This document shows positions 12,505 to 22,931 of a DNA stretch of 64,000 nt, piece after piece. Source of the stretch: Epiperipatus broadwayi (Eukaryota; Onychophora; Udeonychophora; Euonychophora; Peripatidae); contig JAQFVV010012400.1 of the NCBI GenBank assembly GCA_028023455.1, positions 18,256,490-18,320,489 on the forward strand, given 5' to 3'. A program made the translations under genes and the position numbers. A model generated the notes under the pieces. That model saw only the letters and a program-made list of their open reading frames with translations. It ran no database searches and was not told where the DNA came from. Numbering within the stretch: the stretch's first letter is position 1; the number at the start of each line of letters is the position of its first letter.

Positions 12505-13045
12505 TTTGATGGAAATAATTATATTTATTGTAATTTTTTACATTCATAAATAAGATTTTACATTTCTTTATTGAAATATAAAGTTTGATTCTGAAAATTT
12601 TTAATATTACAAAAAAAATAAGCTTATGAATGTAATCATTTTTGAAGACTAGTTGTTGACACCTAACAACTCTAGTTTGAATAATAGGCGTTTCTAAATA
12701 AATCAAAGTAAAATCTTTTACGCATTTGTATTTTGAAGTAAATAATTATATCTATCATAATTTTTTACATTCATAAATAAGATTTTACATCACTTTATAG
12801 AAATATCAAGTTTGATTTGGAAAATTTTTAATATTACAAGAAAAATACATTTGGAGAAATGATCAGTAATAAAAAATAATTATCACTACTTACCGTAATT
12901 AGGCTTTCTAAATGACAAATTCAGAACTGAAAATGAAGTAAATAATTATATCGTAATTTTTTATATTCATAAATAAGATTTTACTTTACCTTATCAAAAT
13001 ATAAAGTTTGATTCGAAAAATTTAAATATTACAAGAAAAATAAGC
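12505..13045. repeat. three diverged direct repeats of about 110 bp
   Basis: Copies begin near 12512, 12738 and 12940. Each runs from AAATAATTATAT through CATTCATAAATAAGATTTTA to AATATTACAA and AAAATAAGC. The flanking phrase TTTCTAAATGACAAATTCAGAA occurs before copies one and three, so the repeated unit is longer (about 200-230 bp). Divergence of 15-20% by eye suggests an old array. Confidence 0.7.
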
Positions 13046-13788
13046 TTGGGAATGATAAATCTTCAGAAAAGTAAATTATTTTGACAGCTACAGACTGAAT
13101 AATGACACCACTGATTGGTTGACATATAATTTTTTTGTTTTACCACTGGCTATTTTTTAAAATGTTTTTTTCTTATATTTTTCTTCAATTATTAACATTA
13201 TTTTTAATTTTTCATTACATTTAACCACTTTGAATCTAAAATTATTCATTTTTTAGAAGCTGAATTAAAAAAATTCTGTGTATTTTAGATTAATCTTTTA
13301 ACAATAGAAACCGACTGGAAATGAAACTGACGAATAATATTGTTCTCAGATTTAAGTAGTTGACCAATACAAAAATTAGACAAAGATTAACCCTTTAAAT
13401 AAGTTGAAGGAATCAGTTAAATGGTTTTAAAAGACGAGCGGGCACTCTTATCTTCAACTTACTTTTTAATTATATAGGAGAATCTAAAACAATAACTTTA
13501 TTGGAATTTTACATCACATTTAATATCTAATAAAATAATTACATTACGTCTAAAAAAATTAAGATTGCAGTTTTTTTACAGCACACATATATATAATTAC
13601 TTGATAATCTATATATAAACACATAGCAGGTATTCACTTTGCTTGTATAATATACATACAACGCACGCACATATATGTATATTTAAATACATAGCAATAA
13701 ACTGTCTGACTTGTATGCAAATGTCTTTTTTTATTTGAATTCTGTTTCAATTAAATATGAATTGTAACGATCTTTTTATAGATTTTTT
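13046..13788. other. AT-rich non-coding stretch
   Basis: Nothing was recognised here. Confidence 0.4.
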
Positions 13789-13915
13789 TAGAGTTGTTTT
13801 TTTTTTCATGTGTCATAGCATCGGCCGGGAAGCGAACCTGCTAACCCAGGACAACTGCTTATAAAGCAGCTGTGCTGACCACTCTACCACCAACGCTTGA
13901 CTAGAGTTGTTTTTT
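13789..13915 (-). mobile_element. tRNA-derived SINE with target-site duplication
   Basis: On the minus strand the body (13803-13901) reads GTCAAGCGTTGGTGG, A box TGGTAGAGTGGTCAG, anticodon arm GCTGC/GCAGT-like, B box GGTTCGCTTCC, CTATGACACATG and an A tail. It is flanked by TAGAGTTGTTTTTT at 13789-13802 and 13902-13915. It is the copy closest to a clean tRNA-like head. Confidence 0.85.
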
Positions 13916-14497
13916 ACAAAGAGAATATATTAGAAGTGAAGAAATTTGTGCATATTTGTAAAAATAAAAGGTCTTTATTTACATGTACGACTTTATACGC
14001 CGGGCATTTTAACGGTAATCGGCTATTGTTTGCCAATACTTTAATACAATTTATTAGGAAATTTTCCAATTTTAAACTGTCATAAACTTTAATTGTGGCT
14101 CCAGTTTTGTCTTTTCTGTGTCGAACTTCTTACAAAGTCGTTTATTATTTAGGTATCATCAATATGCATCAATAGATATATACTGTATATAGAAAAAAGA
14201 ATAATGAATTTCTAATTATATATTTGCATGTGTAAATTATTGATGTTTCAATGAGCAAGATTTTTGAGTTAAATATTATTGTTTTATTTTTTATTACGAC
14301 TGTTGTTCATTTTTTACTTTTAAATAAATCCATAAATAGCCAATGTTATTAATATTTAAATTTAAACAAAATAATGAAAGCGAAAATAAAATGAAACAAA
14401 TGACAAGTGATAAAGAAAAATAGCATAAAATCATTTATTTGTGGGAAAATCGCTAATTAAAAAAAAAAAAACCGAAAGTAGAGTATTTTTAATTTAT
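13916..14497. other. non-coding stretch
   Basis: No supported feature. The 62-codon open frame overlapping the SINE end is not gene-like. Confidence 0.4.
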
Positions 14498-14721
14498 TTC
14501 ATAACTTTAATACATTGTACGGGCTTAAACGTGCATTTATATATGTAATATATGCGGGATTCTAACTCAGACTTTCACACGACCCACTATTCTCAGTGCC
14601 ATCTCATATTGTGGACCCACCTGATCACACACATGTTGAAAAGGTGGGTCAGCAATATGAGATGGCACTGAGATTAGTGGGTCGTGTGAAAGTCTGAGTT
14701 CGAATCCTTCATAACTTTAAT
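14498..14721. mobile_element. family B element collapsed into a near-perfect hairpin, with TSD
   Basis: Arms at 14557-14611 and 14653-14707 are 55 bp long with about two mismatches. The inner GACCCACCT/AGGTGGGTC also pairs, leaving a loop of roughly 20 nt. The insert (14512-14707) is flanked by TTCATAACTTTAAT at 14498-14511 and 14708-14721. The right arm ends in a B-box-like GAGTTCGAATCC. Non-palindromic relatives are at 26345 and 47458. Confidence 0.8.
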
Positions 14722-15852
14722 TAATTTTATTAATATATATATATGTGTTTGACACACATGATTACTGTTCGATCATAATAGTATTTACACGTGCCCTTAA
14801 AACAATAAGATCCACTAGATGTAGTTTTAATCCGAATAATAAAACATATAATAGACTTATGAACCAGAATAACAATTGGCTCAGATTACTGTCCAGGTAC
14901 TTTCAAAATAAAATCCATGCAATACGGATGCCAAAACAACGTTACATTAAATGTAGACACAGGTATATAGTAAGCCTGTGTGTTTCAGTTATTACAAAGA
15001 ATTAAAGTAATCAGAAGCCTATATATATATATATAATTACTTAAAGTTTGTAAAAAGGAAAAAAATATTGAATAAAGATTGTATGTGATAGATGTATTGT
15101 AATTGATGCCTATCCAAAGACACTCTAAATAGAGATAAATTACTATTAATTAATAGACAGTATATCAACACTTATTCGAAATTTTAGTTTTGTCTATTAT
15201 TTTATTTTTAATATTTTATTTGCTGCTTATCCTTAAAAAAAAAAAAAAAAACTTCAACTTTTTTTTATTATCATAATTTTCACACGATAATTTCAACACT
15301 TTTATTTTGGTATTCTAATAATAAATATCAATATTTTCTATTCACAGAAATCATATGATAAATTTAAATCTGTTCTCTGATTTTTTAGTTCATTCGTTTG
15401 TATCTAGACTTCATGTTCTAAATGCAAATAATAAATCCCTTTGCCTATTATTATCACAAATATCCTCAGCACCACTGTTGTCCTTATTTTCCTACCGTAT
15501 TGTTTGTGTTTTTGCATTTTAACTGCATATTTTTAATCTTCATGAACATTTTCTTAGTTTTACTTACTAAATTATCTATCCTTCTATCCAAATCCTAATG
15601 CGGATGTCTAATATATTTGGAATGTTCATCACAATTTTTGTATATGTAGATCGAAATAAAATCTTTATCAAAATCTATATTTTATTACCTCCCTCAAACA
15701 ATTTTTCTAATAACTCTTGAAATTAATGCAATTAAATTTTAAATAAAATATGATTAAAAAAATTCGTGATCTATTTCTTATCCAATTTCTCTTTATCATT
15801 TTTTAAAGTTTGTTTGCTATTATCCAAATTTTTAATGTACTGAATAATATAT
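14722..15852. other. AT-rich non-coding stretch
   Basis: Contains TA dinucleotide runs and a poly-A patch at 15235-15250. No gene was recognised. Confidence 0.4.
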
Positions 15853-16160
15853 ACAATCATCATCATCAACAACCATTATCAATCTACTGCAGGATGAAGA
15901 TCTCTGGAAGTTCAATCCATCTCCAATCTTTATCTTCTCATCTCCACATCATCCCTGTACACTTTTTTATTTCATCCATCCATCTCACTTGTGGTCTCTT
16001 TCTGGGTCTTTTACAATCACTTGGAATCCTGTTTAAGATTTCAATTGTCTATCTATTATAATCTCTTCTAGCAATATGTCCAGCCCAACTCCACTTCAGC
16101 TTTTAATTTTCAATGAGATGAGTAACACCTGTTTGTTCTCTTACCCATATATTGGGTATA
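15853..16160 (-). pseudogene. 5'-truncated RTE LINE fragment
   Basis: About 300 bp matches the last 300 bp of the RTE element at 61.5 kb: the (GAT)n tail (ATCATCATC on the plus strand), the end of the ORF, and the segment for the C-terminal region with GHIARR and RKRPHVRW. It is degenerate, with stops and indels, and similarity ends near 16160. Truncation at the 5' end with the 3' tail kept is typical of target-primed reverse transcription. Confidence 0.85.
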
Positions 16161-18221
16161 TTCCTGTTTATTTGTATTATAAATGCATTATATGATATAT
16201 TCTTTTTCTAATAGTATTTAGTTTTTTAATTTTTGTAAAATGTTTAAAAATTTATTCTATTATTGTCTTTAAAGTTTGATTCATTCTTAAATGCCCTGTA
16301 TGATTTAATATGGTGATAGAGTGCAAAACTGAAATTCAAGTCTATGTATAAATTATGGCTTTATGTTCTATCAGTGTTGGAACTTCTTAAGAATTTCCAA
16401 GTAGTAAACCATTCAATTATTATCCTTAATATAATATTTTTCAAAAGTTTCCAGTTTTTAAAAATTTTTAAATTCATTCTTCTGAATTAAATAATAACAT
16501 ATATAAATTTCATTGTTACTTCATCCCAATAGTGAACTATTTAATGGCCATTTTCAATGGTATATCATCTCTGTTTTACATATTTTTAGTACTAATTTAC
16601 ACTATATGCATATGAAAACCTCCAGTCTACCTCACATTCTTGAATCATATAAGACACAAGAAAAGATAGATGACCCCAAGATGCATTTGTACTGAACCAG
16701 CACTAATCAGTTATCCCAGGTCACAATCTTTTTCATATATCTTTATCATTTGTTCAATATTTATCAATAACAAATTATTACATTTTATATTTATAAATGT
16801 AATATTTGCTCTGCTCATAAATTTGACATGAACCACCCAAGCGGACAACATTATATCATTAGAATATTTATGTTTGAAAATTGGAAAAGTAAATTAATAT
16901 ATATATAACTAATTTGATAGAAAAGCAATGTATACTTTTGTGGAAAACTCTAAATTAAATAAAACAGGATTGATTTTTTTTTTTAAAAAAAAAGAATAAT
17001 TTATTAATTCTTATCTGTTCTGATCTCTATTTTCTTTTTTACAATATTTTTCTATATTTTTGTATAACATTTTCATCGACATTTATTCCATCTTTTCTTT
17101 TAATTATTACTCAAAGATTTTACATATTCAGCATCTTTCAATAAATCTGTTCTCTTTAGAACTAATTTTACTTTTTTATAATATAATACTAAATGCATTA
17201 GCATATTGTACCATTCATCTGGAATTAAATCTCAGGTGATTTATGGAGATATTTTTTCAAATAAATAATTTTTTAAATAGTATTATGACAAACTAGCTAA
17301 GCTTTGAATGATAAATAAATATCTAACCATTTTTAGCTGACAGATTTAAGGTCCCAAATAATTAGAATCTATTAGATGAATGCCAATGCACTGATTAATA
17401 ATATAATGCAAATTTTCACCACAGTGAGGTGAGCATCATACAATTATAAACATGAGCCAATGGTTCATTACTATCTTCAGTGACTCAATCATTAAAGGAA
17501 CCTGGATAAAGTTCAATTGAGGAAAAAGAACTCAATTTAATAAAGTAAGAAAAATATTGTATTTATCACTTTGTCACCCAAATGTCACATGTCTACTTGG
17601 GCAACTAATTCCAAGAAAAGTAAATAATATCAATTTTACTAAATATTAACTCGATAATATAAGAAAAATTTAGTTACTTCTCTCTATTTTTATTAAATTT
17701 TTCTATTTTTTGGTTCATTTCTATCAGTAATATATTTTAAAATATAACCGAAAGCTGCATTTCTATTTTGATTTTAGATTTTATAGAATGCTGTCTTTTT
17801 TTAAAAGGTGTAAGAGAGAGAGAGAGAGAGAAGGGGGGGGGATGATCATAAAGCTTTTTGACCATTTAAAATTCAATTGCAATTTTTATAGATGGAATAA
17901 GCTTTTTTTTAAAAAAAAAAAAGATAATGGGATAAGGAGCTGATTTTTTTTTTGTAATATGGAATGATATTTTTTATTATATTTTTAAATAGTACTATAT
18001 TGTTTTTTACTATTTATCAGTAATCTTTTAGAAAAAATGTTTTTTTTCTTTTTTTAATTTTTTGTTTGCTATAATTTGTTTATTTGTTAATTTATTGGTA
18101 GTTTCTTCCTTCTGCTATTCAATATTTTACATTTGCATCATTCTTAGTAGTTATTTTATTTTAAAAGCAAATTATATTAATAATATCAAATAAATATATA
18201 TGATAACTTTTTTTTTCCTCT
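16161..18221. other. non-coding stretch with a simple repeat
   Basis: Includes (GA)n followed by G8 at about 17812-17840. A faint tRNA-like SINE relic (AATATGGTGATAGAGTGC near 16305) resembles the one at 25.9 kb. No gene was recognised. Confidence 0.45.
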
Positions 18222-18294
18222 TACCAGCTTTAGTAATAAATAAATGCCAATTGGTTGCCTTAATAAATTCCTATCCTGAGTTGCCTATCCAATA

Positions 18295-18336
18295 TCCCCA
18301 AATTAGTTTCTAATTAGTGGTTTTCATCAGTGGGAA
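18295..18336 (-). ncRNA. hammerhead-like motif, degenerate
   Basis: Box CUGAUGA (18324-18330) and GAAA (18307-18310) are kept. Helix I pairs six of six (UGGGGA with UUCCCA), with two positions changed relative to the 5.5-kb copy but pairing kept. Helix II is weak. The cleavage triplet has become AUU. Confidence 0.55.
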
Positions 18337-18672
18337 GCTTTTAGATCTGAAAGCAGTGTTCCTGGATGTATTATATCTAATGCATGTTTTCTCTAGAAGT
18401 CATTTTCTATGTTTTTGTTTAACTGTCAAGTTACCAATCCAAATAAAAAAAAACATTTTGTTTTCAATCTAAGCCAAATTATTTGCATGCTCATATAGAT
18501 CTGAAACCAGTTCATTATCTAAGTATTATGATGGCCTATCTTACATAGTGTTATTCCAGAATATTTTTTTCTCTCTCATCATAATTAAACCATCTAGTGT
18601 AAGATTTAGTAATCAGTAGATGCCAGATGATACCATTTAATAAATTATTATCCAATGCTGTCCTATCCAATA

Positions 18673-18713
18673 TCCCTAGACCAGTTTCTATATTATGGCT
18701 TCATCAGTCAGGA
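18673..18713 (-). ncRNA. hammerhead-like motif
   Basis: CUGAUGA, GAAA, helix III ACUGGU and cleavage triplet GUC are all present. Helix I pairs five of six (UAGGGA with UCCUGA). Helix II is one nucleotide short and poorly paired. Confidence 0.55.
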
Positions 18714-19077
18714 GCTTTTGGATGGCACAATCCACCTGGATGTTTTGGAATGCATTTTTTTTCTAGTAGCTATCTTTAATGATTTTAGTTTACTTTCAAA
18801 CTACTAGCCCAAATTAAAAAACATGTTAATGTTTTGCTTGTATAATTACATAGCAGTTCAGTATTTATATATTATAGTGATTGTAGTATCTCTATTCTTC
18901 AGCCAGAATTAGTATAAAAGCAATAAGCCATCATATAATCCTATCTTACATGATGTTGTTTAGTAGCTAATTTTTTTTTGCTCACCATCATTATGCTAGA
19001 TAAAAGAGATTTATAAATCAATAGATTTCAGATGGTAGTGTTTAATAAATCTCTATCCAGTGTTATTCTATCTAAAA

Positions 19078-19118
19078 TCTCCAGATTAGTTTCTAGCTTA
19101 GGATTTTATCAGTGCAAA
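19078..19118 (-). ncRNA. hammerhead-like motif, box mutated
   Basis: The box reads CUGAUAA (G8 changed), which should abolish cleavage. GAAA, an AUC triplet and most helix I pairs remain. Confidence 0.45.
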
Positions 19119-19479
19119 TCTTTTAGATCTGGGATAGTACTAGATAGGAATTTATTAAATACTATCATCTTGCATCTATTGATTATTAAAGTTTACATTA
19201 GATAACATAATTGTAGTGAAAAATAAAATGCTATTGGACAGTATTATATAACGACTTATTGATTTTGTATCAATCCTGGCCAAAGAATAGAGATGTTTAT
19301 GATTATTTAACAAAATTCCACCATATTGTCATTGAACTAGTTTTGGAAAACATTAACATGTTTTTTTTTTAATTTGATCTAGTAACTTGATAGTAAAACA
19401 AGTAACTAAAAAATATCTGCTAAAGGGATGATGTATTAGATCCAAAATTTCCATATGAACAATTCTCAGATACAAAAAC

Positions 19480-19521
19480 TTCTCACTGATGAAAGCTATA
19501 AGCTAGAAACTAGTCTGAAGA
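19480..19521 (+). ncRNA. hammerhead-like motif, inverted unit
   Basis: CUGAUGA (19486-19492), helix II AGC-UAUAA-GCU, GAAA (19506-19509), ACUAGU and GUC (19513-19515) are intact. Helix II differs from the 5.5-kb copy (GGC/GCC) by a G-to-A and C-to-U pair of changes that keeps pairing. Helix I is UGAAGA with UUCUCA, five of six. Confidence 0.65.
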
Positions 19522-19716
19522 TATTGGATAAGACAATACTGAATAAGAATTTCTTAGGCATTATTTTTTGGCAACTATTACTAAAACTTACACTAGGTTG
19601 TGTAATAATGATGAATTAAAAAAATTCTCTGCAATCATGTGATGTCTTATTGATTAAATGTTTTTCTTGTTAATATACATATTAAACACACACATAGGTG
19701 TAAATAATATATCCAA

Positions 19717-21234
19717 TACACCCAGGTCTCTTTTTGTGCAGATTTTTTAAATGCGATTTTGAAGTAATGCAATTCATGTTTCTTCTTAATATCTTTTTAT
19801 GCGGTTTTTTTTTATGCAGTAAAGAAGTTCATATTTCACTTAAAATCAGGATTTCCCCATTTCATATACACACATTATATTTTATATACTTTAAATGCCT
19901 GTTGAAAAAAGGTTTGGAAATAAATTTAGATATTGTAGAAGATTTAAAAAAAGATAATGAAACAGAAGTGGTGGAACCTGTTCGTTTCACAGCAAAAATG
20001 ATTCAAGAAAGTCTTCAACTTTCTAATCAATTGGACAATCATTTTCTTGTTAATGACACCAATTATAAATGAGCTCTTAAATTCCAACAAGAGCTAAATA
20101 GTTGTATGTCTGGATATCATGAGCTTCATAAACAATTAGTAAAATCATCATCTCAAAGCTTAATCACCAATTACATTGTCAACAGAAAACCATTAACTTT
20201 TAGACTGAAATTTTTTTTATTGGCTGAGTGAATTAAAGTTTTAAACTTTTGATTGGTTCAATTACAGAATCAGCAGTAAAAATATATTCGTCTTTTAATA
20301 TTAGATTCATTTGTAAAAAGCAAATTAATAATTTGTCAGATTATGAAAGTGAATGAAAGTTTTTCAAAAATAAATTTCTATTTATAATTATAAAAATATT
20401 CTATAGCAGAGAACCTAAAAAGAATGTTCGTAACCTATTAGAAAATGCTGTGTACATCATTGATTTCTTTCTCAATTTACATTCGTGTAAAAGTAAAGAA
20501 TTTTTAATAAAATCTTAACTATTTTTCTAAAATAATTATATTTTCAGCATATTTTATCAAAATAATTTATAATACGTAAAAAAATACTCTAAAATATACA
20601 TTTTCATTTTGAATATCAAAACAAAGAACTTGGAGCTGTCAAAATTGTTGTCAAGTGCTCCCTATGGTTCAATATGAGCAACAACAAATCAGCATCTAAC
20701 AGTACAATTTAAGCTTTAAAAAGACTATAAATTTGCTATGATAATGCAAAAATTGAGTTTTTAGAGCAACTTGAAACCATGAATGAAAATTTTCAATTGA
20801 TGTACCTTATTAAACATAGCACAAGACTGAAGATGGTGCTAATTGTATTTCCTCTTGTGATGAATCTGACTTCTTATCAGTTCACAAATGTACCTGCATA
20901 TAGTCAAATAGCGATAATGATTAAAATATGTATAAAAAAATATAAAATAAATTACACATAAAAACATATTGTTTTGAATAAATTTAAATAGTAAATAAAA
21001 AAGTTTGTCTTGTATCGATTTTTTTTAAATATTTAAAAAAATTTTATTAGTCATACTTTATTTCCTTATTTTTTTATGCGAATTTTACTTTGTTGCTTTG
21101 CTTTTATGTGATTATTGAAAATTATAGAACATATCCCACATTTTTCAATGTAAGTTAAGTCTATTTTTGTGCAATTTCTTTTATGCGGGTTTTTTGTGGA
21201 ATCTATGTACCACATAAAAAGAGACCCAGGTGTA
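19717..21234 (+). mobile_element. Tigger/pogo-like DNA transposon, degraded
   Basis: The left end CACCCAGGTCTCTTTTT (19719) and the inverse of the right end, CACCTGGGTCTCTTTTT (to 21232), form terminal inverted repeats. Both are bordered by TA, the expected target duplication. Subterminal AUGCG/GCATAAAA-type sequence is typical of Tigger-like ends. The 1.5-kb interior is shorter than an autonomous element and carries only a transposase remnant. Confidence 0.75.
19899..20205 (+). pseudogene. C-terminal remnant of a Tigger-like transposase
   Basis: One frame reads a charged stretch DIVEDLKKD..EVVEPVRFT, then LQLSNQLDNHF, a stop at 20070 (TGA, probably from CGA), and continues in frame with ALKFQQELNSCMSGYHELHKQLVKSS to SLITNYIVNRKP. 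This style of tail is seen downstream of the DDE domain in CENP-B/jerky/Tigger transposases. The catalytic DDE domain and HTH domains are missing. Subfamily assignment rests mainly on the TIR and TA context. Confidence 0.55.
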
Positions 21235-22499
21235 TATATATACTGTATGTGTGTCAATTTTAATTAAATAAATATAATAAAGTTGATTAATCAACACAAG
21301 CTGCAAATAAATAAATACTTAATTCCCCATATCAATGGCAGAGAAGCCAACAACCCATCACTATAAAGTATTTCATCTTAAAACAGGGATCTCATCAGAT
21401 AGCCTAGAAAATTAACATGTCTTCCATTGCAAAACATTGTCTTAATGACTTTTAATATTTAAATTAGAAATGTGACCATTCTTCTCTCTTGAATAGAATC
21501 ACATACTTTTAATTTATTAAAAGTCACCATGTGAATGTATGGTAAAGACTAGTATCAATTTTCATGGTTACCTCATAAAATTGTTGTTTCAGGATGAACT
21601 GCTGTATAATGTCAAAATGGTTGGTGGTTTTTTTCTGTATTTTAATCTAGATGATTGATTATCTATTTATACTTTGATTAACCAACTTTGTTACTGTATA
21701 CAAATAAAATTATATAGTATTGTACAAATTATTTATGAAGCATCTAGTTACAAAATAACATTAAAAAGCCCATTATGTTTGTACAAAACATATATAATAT
21801 AATCCAATCTAAAAAAATAACTGTAAAAAAAATTGTGAAATTTTATGACATGAAAGTCATATCTTTTGTTGAATTTAAAAACAATAAAAAAATGTCATTT
21901 TAAAATGTATTCAAAAAAGTTACAAATGTAAACAAGTTTTAATAAAAATTATAGAAGAAGTTAATAAAAATAATCGAATGCTTTTATCATTCGGGAGTTC
22001 ATAAAAAGTGAAGCGATGGAGGTTCCAGAAATTAAATCGATCTAAAGACTTTATGCTCCAGATCCTGGTACTCCAACATTGCACTAAACCATGCAGGTCT
22101 GAAAGAGTTGAGCACCAAAAAAATTATAAGACTTATATGTGATTATAAGTTTGGAAATCATTGTAATCGTCCCACTTCTGAAGATGCAATTCATTTTTTC
22201 TTTTGGTCTTTTTATTATTATTATTTAAACATTATAGTTGAAATACTGCTATTTTCTATACTAATCAGATAAGCACGGTATATTTTATATTCGTGTAACT
22301 TTTTAAAAACATAATTACTGTCAAAGGGAAAATGTGATTGACTACCAAAATTCACTTCAAAGTAAACTACATATCAGTTGGCTCAAGATATTACACATAT
22401 ACCAATATCTGTTATCTTTATTAAAAAACATGTCTAACTTGAAAATTAATATTACTCATTAATAATGAATTTGTTTAAAGACAACAAAACTTCGAATGA
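21235..22499. other. AT-rich non-coding stretch
   Basis: No supported gene or repeat was recognised. Confidence 0.4.
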
Positions 22500-22555
22500 C
22501 TAAAACATCACATGATCATCATTTTCTACATATATGCAAACTATTACAACAGTAA
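22500..22555 (+). mobile_element. left part of a family A unit split by a LINE
   Basis: AAACATCACATGATCATCATT matches the start of family A units at 5390 and 33480. The rest of the unit resumes at 25296, on the far side of the LINE, so the LINE appears to have inserted into family A. Confidence 0.55.
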
Positions 22556-22560
22556 TGTGA

Positions 22561-22840
22561 TGTGATGTGATGCACTGTGGCTTTTCCTTAAATGGAGTCA
22601 GGAATCTCTCGGCAATAATGCCCAGAGAAACCTGTTAGCCACTTTATCTTCCATTCCCCACTCTAAATTTTCCCATATTCTGCTCCATCCCATTTCTACA
22701 TGTGATGTGATGTACTGTGGCTTCTCCTTAAACGAAGTCAATATAATCTGAGCAATTATGCCCAGATAAACCTGTTAGCCACTTAATTTTCCATTCCCCA
22801 CTCTAAGTTTTCCCATATTCTGCTCCATTCCATTTCCACA
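22561..22840 (-). repeat. 140-bp duplication of the LINE 3' UTR
   Basis: Segments starting TGTGATGTGATG at 22561 and 22701 repeat the same 3' UTR with about 90% identity, including CCTGTTAGCCACTT and CCATTCCCCACTCTAA. Either two LINE 3' ends abut or the UTR of this family is internally duplicated. Confidence 0.8.
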
Positions 22841-22931
22841 ACATAATCTTTGTCAACTCTATGGCCTTTATATCTAAATCCCCCTAATCTTTTCTCAAAC
22901 CCAGCATAAAAAACAATAATTCACTTTCTGT

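Larger units (their letters stand above)
18222..19652. mobile_element. family A composite: three direct units plus one inverted unit
   Basis: Three diverged units in the same direction carry hammerhead-like motifs at 18295, 18673 and 19078 (minus strand; spacing 378 and 405 bp). After 19150 the sequence turns over, and an inverted unit runs to about 19652 with a plus-strand motif at 19480. The end ATCATGTGATGTCTTATTG matches the inverted end of the 33-kb insertion. This is older and more diverged than the 5.4-kb array. No target-site duplication could be fixed. Confidence 0.7.

Noticed and set aside
13897-14085. 62-codon open frame at the SINE edge
   Set aside because: It starts inside the SINE and has no motif or codon pattern beyond chance.
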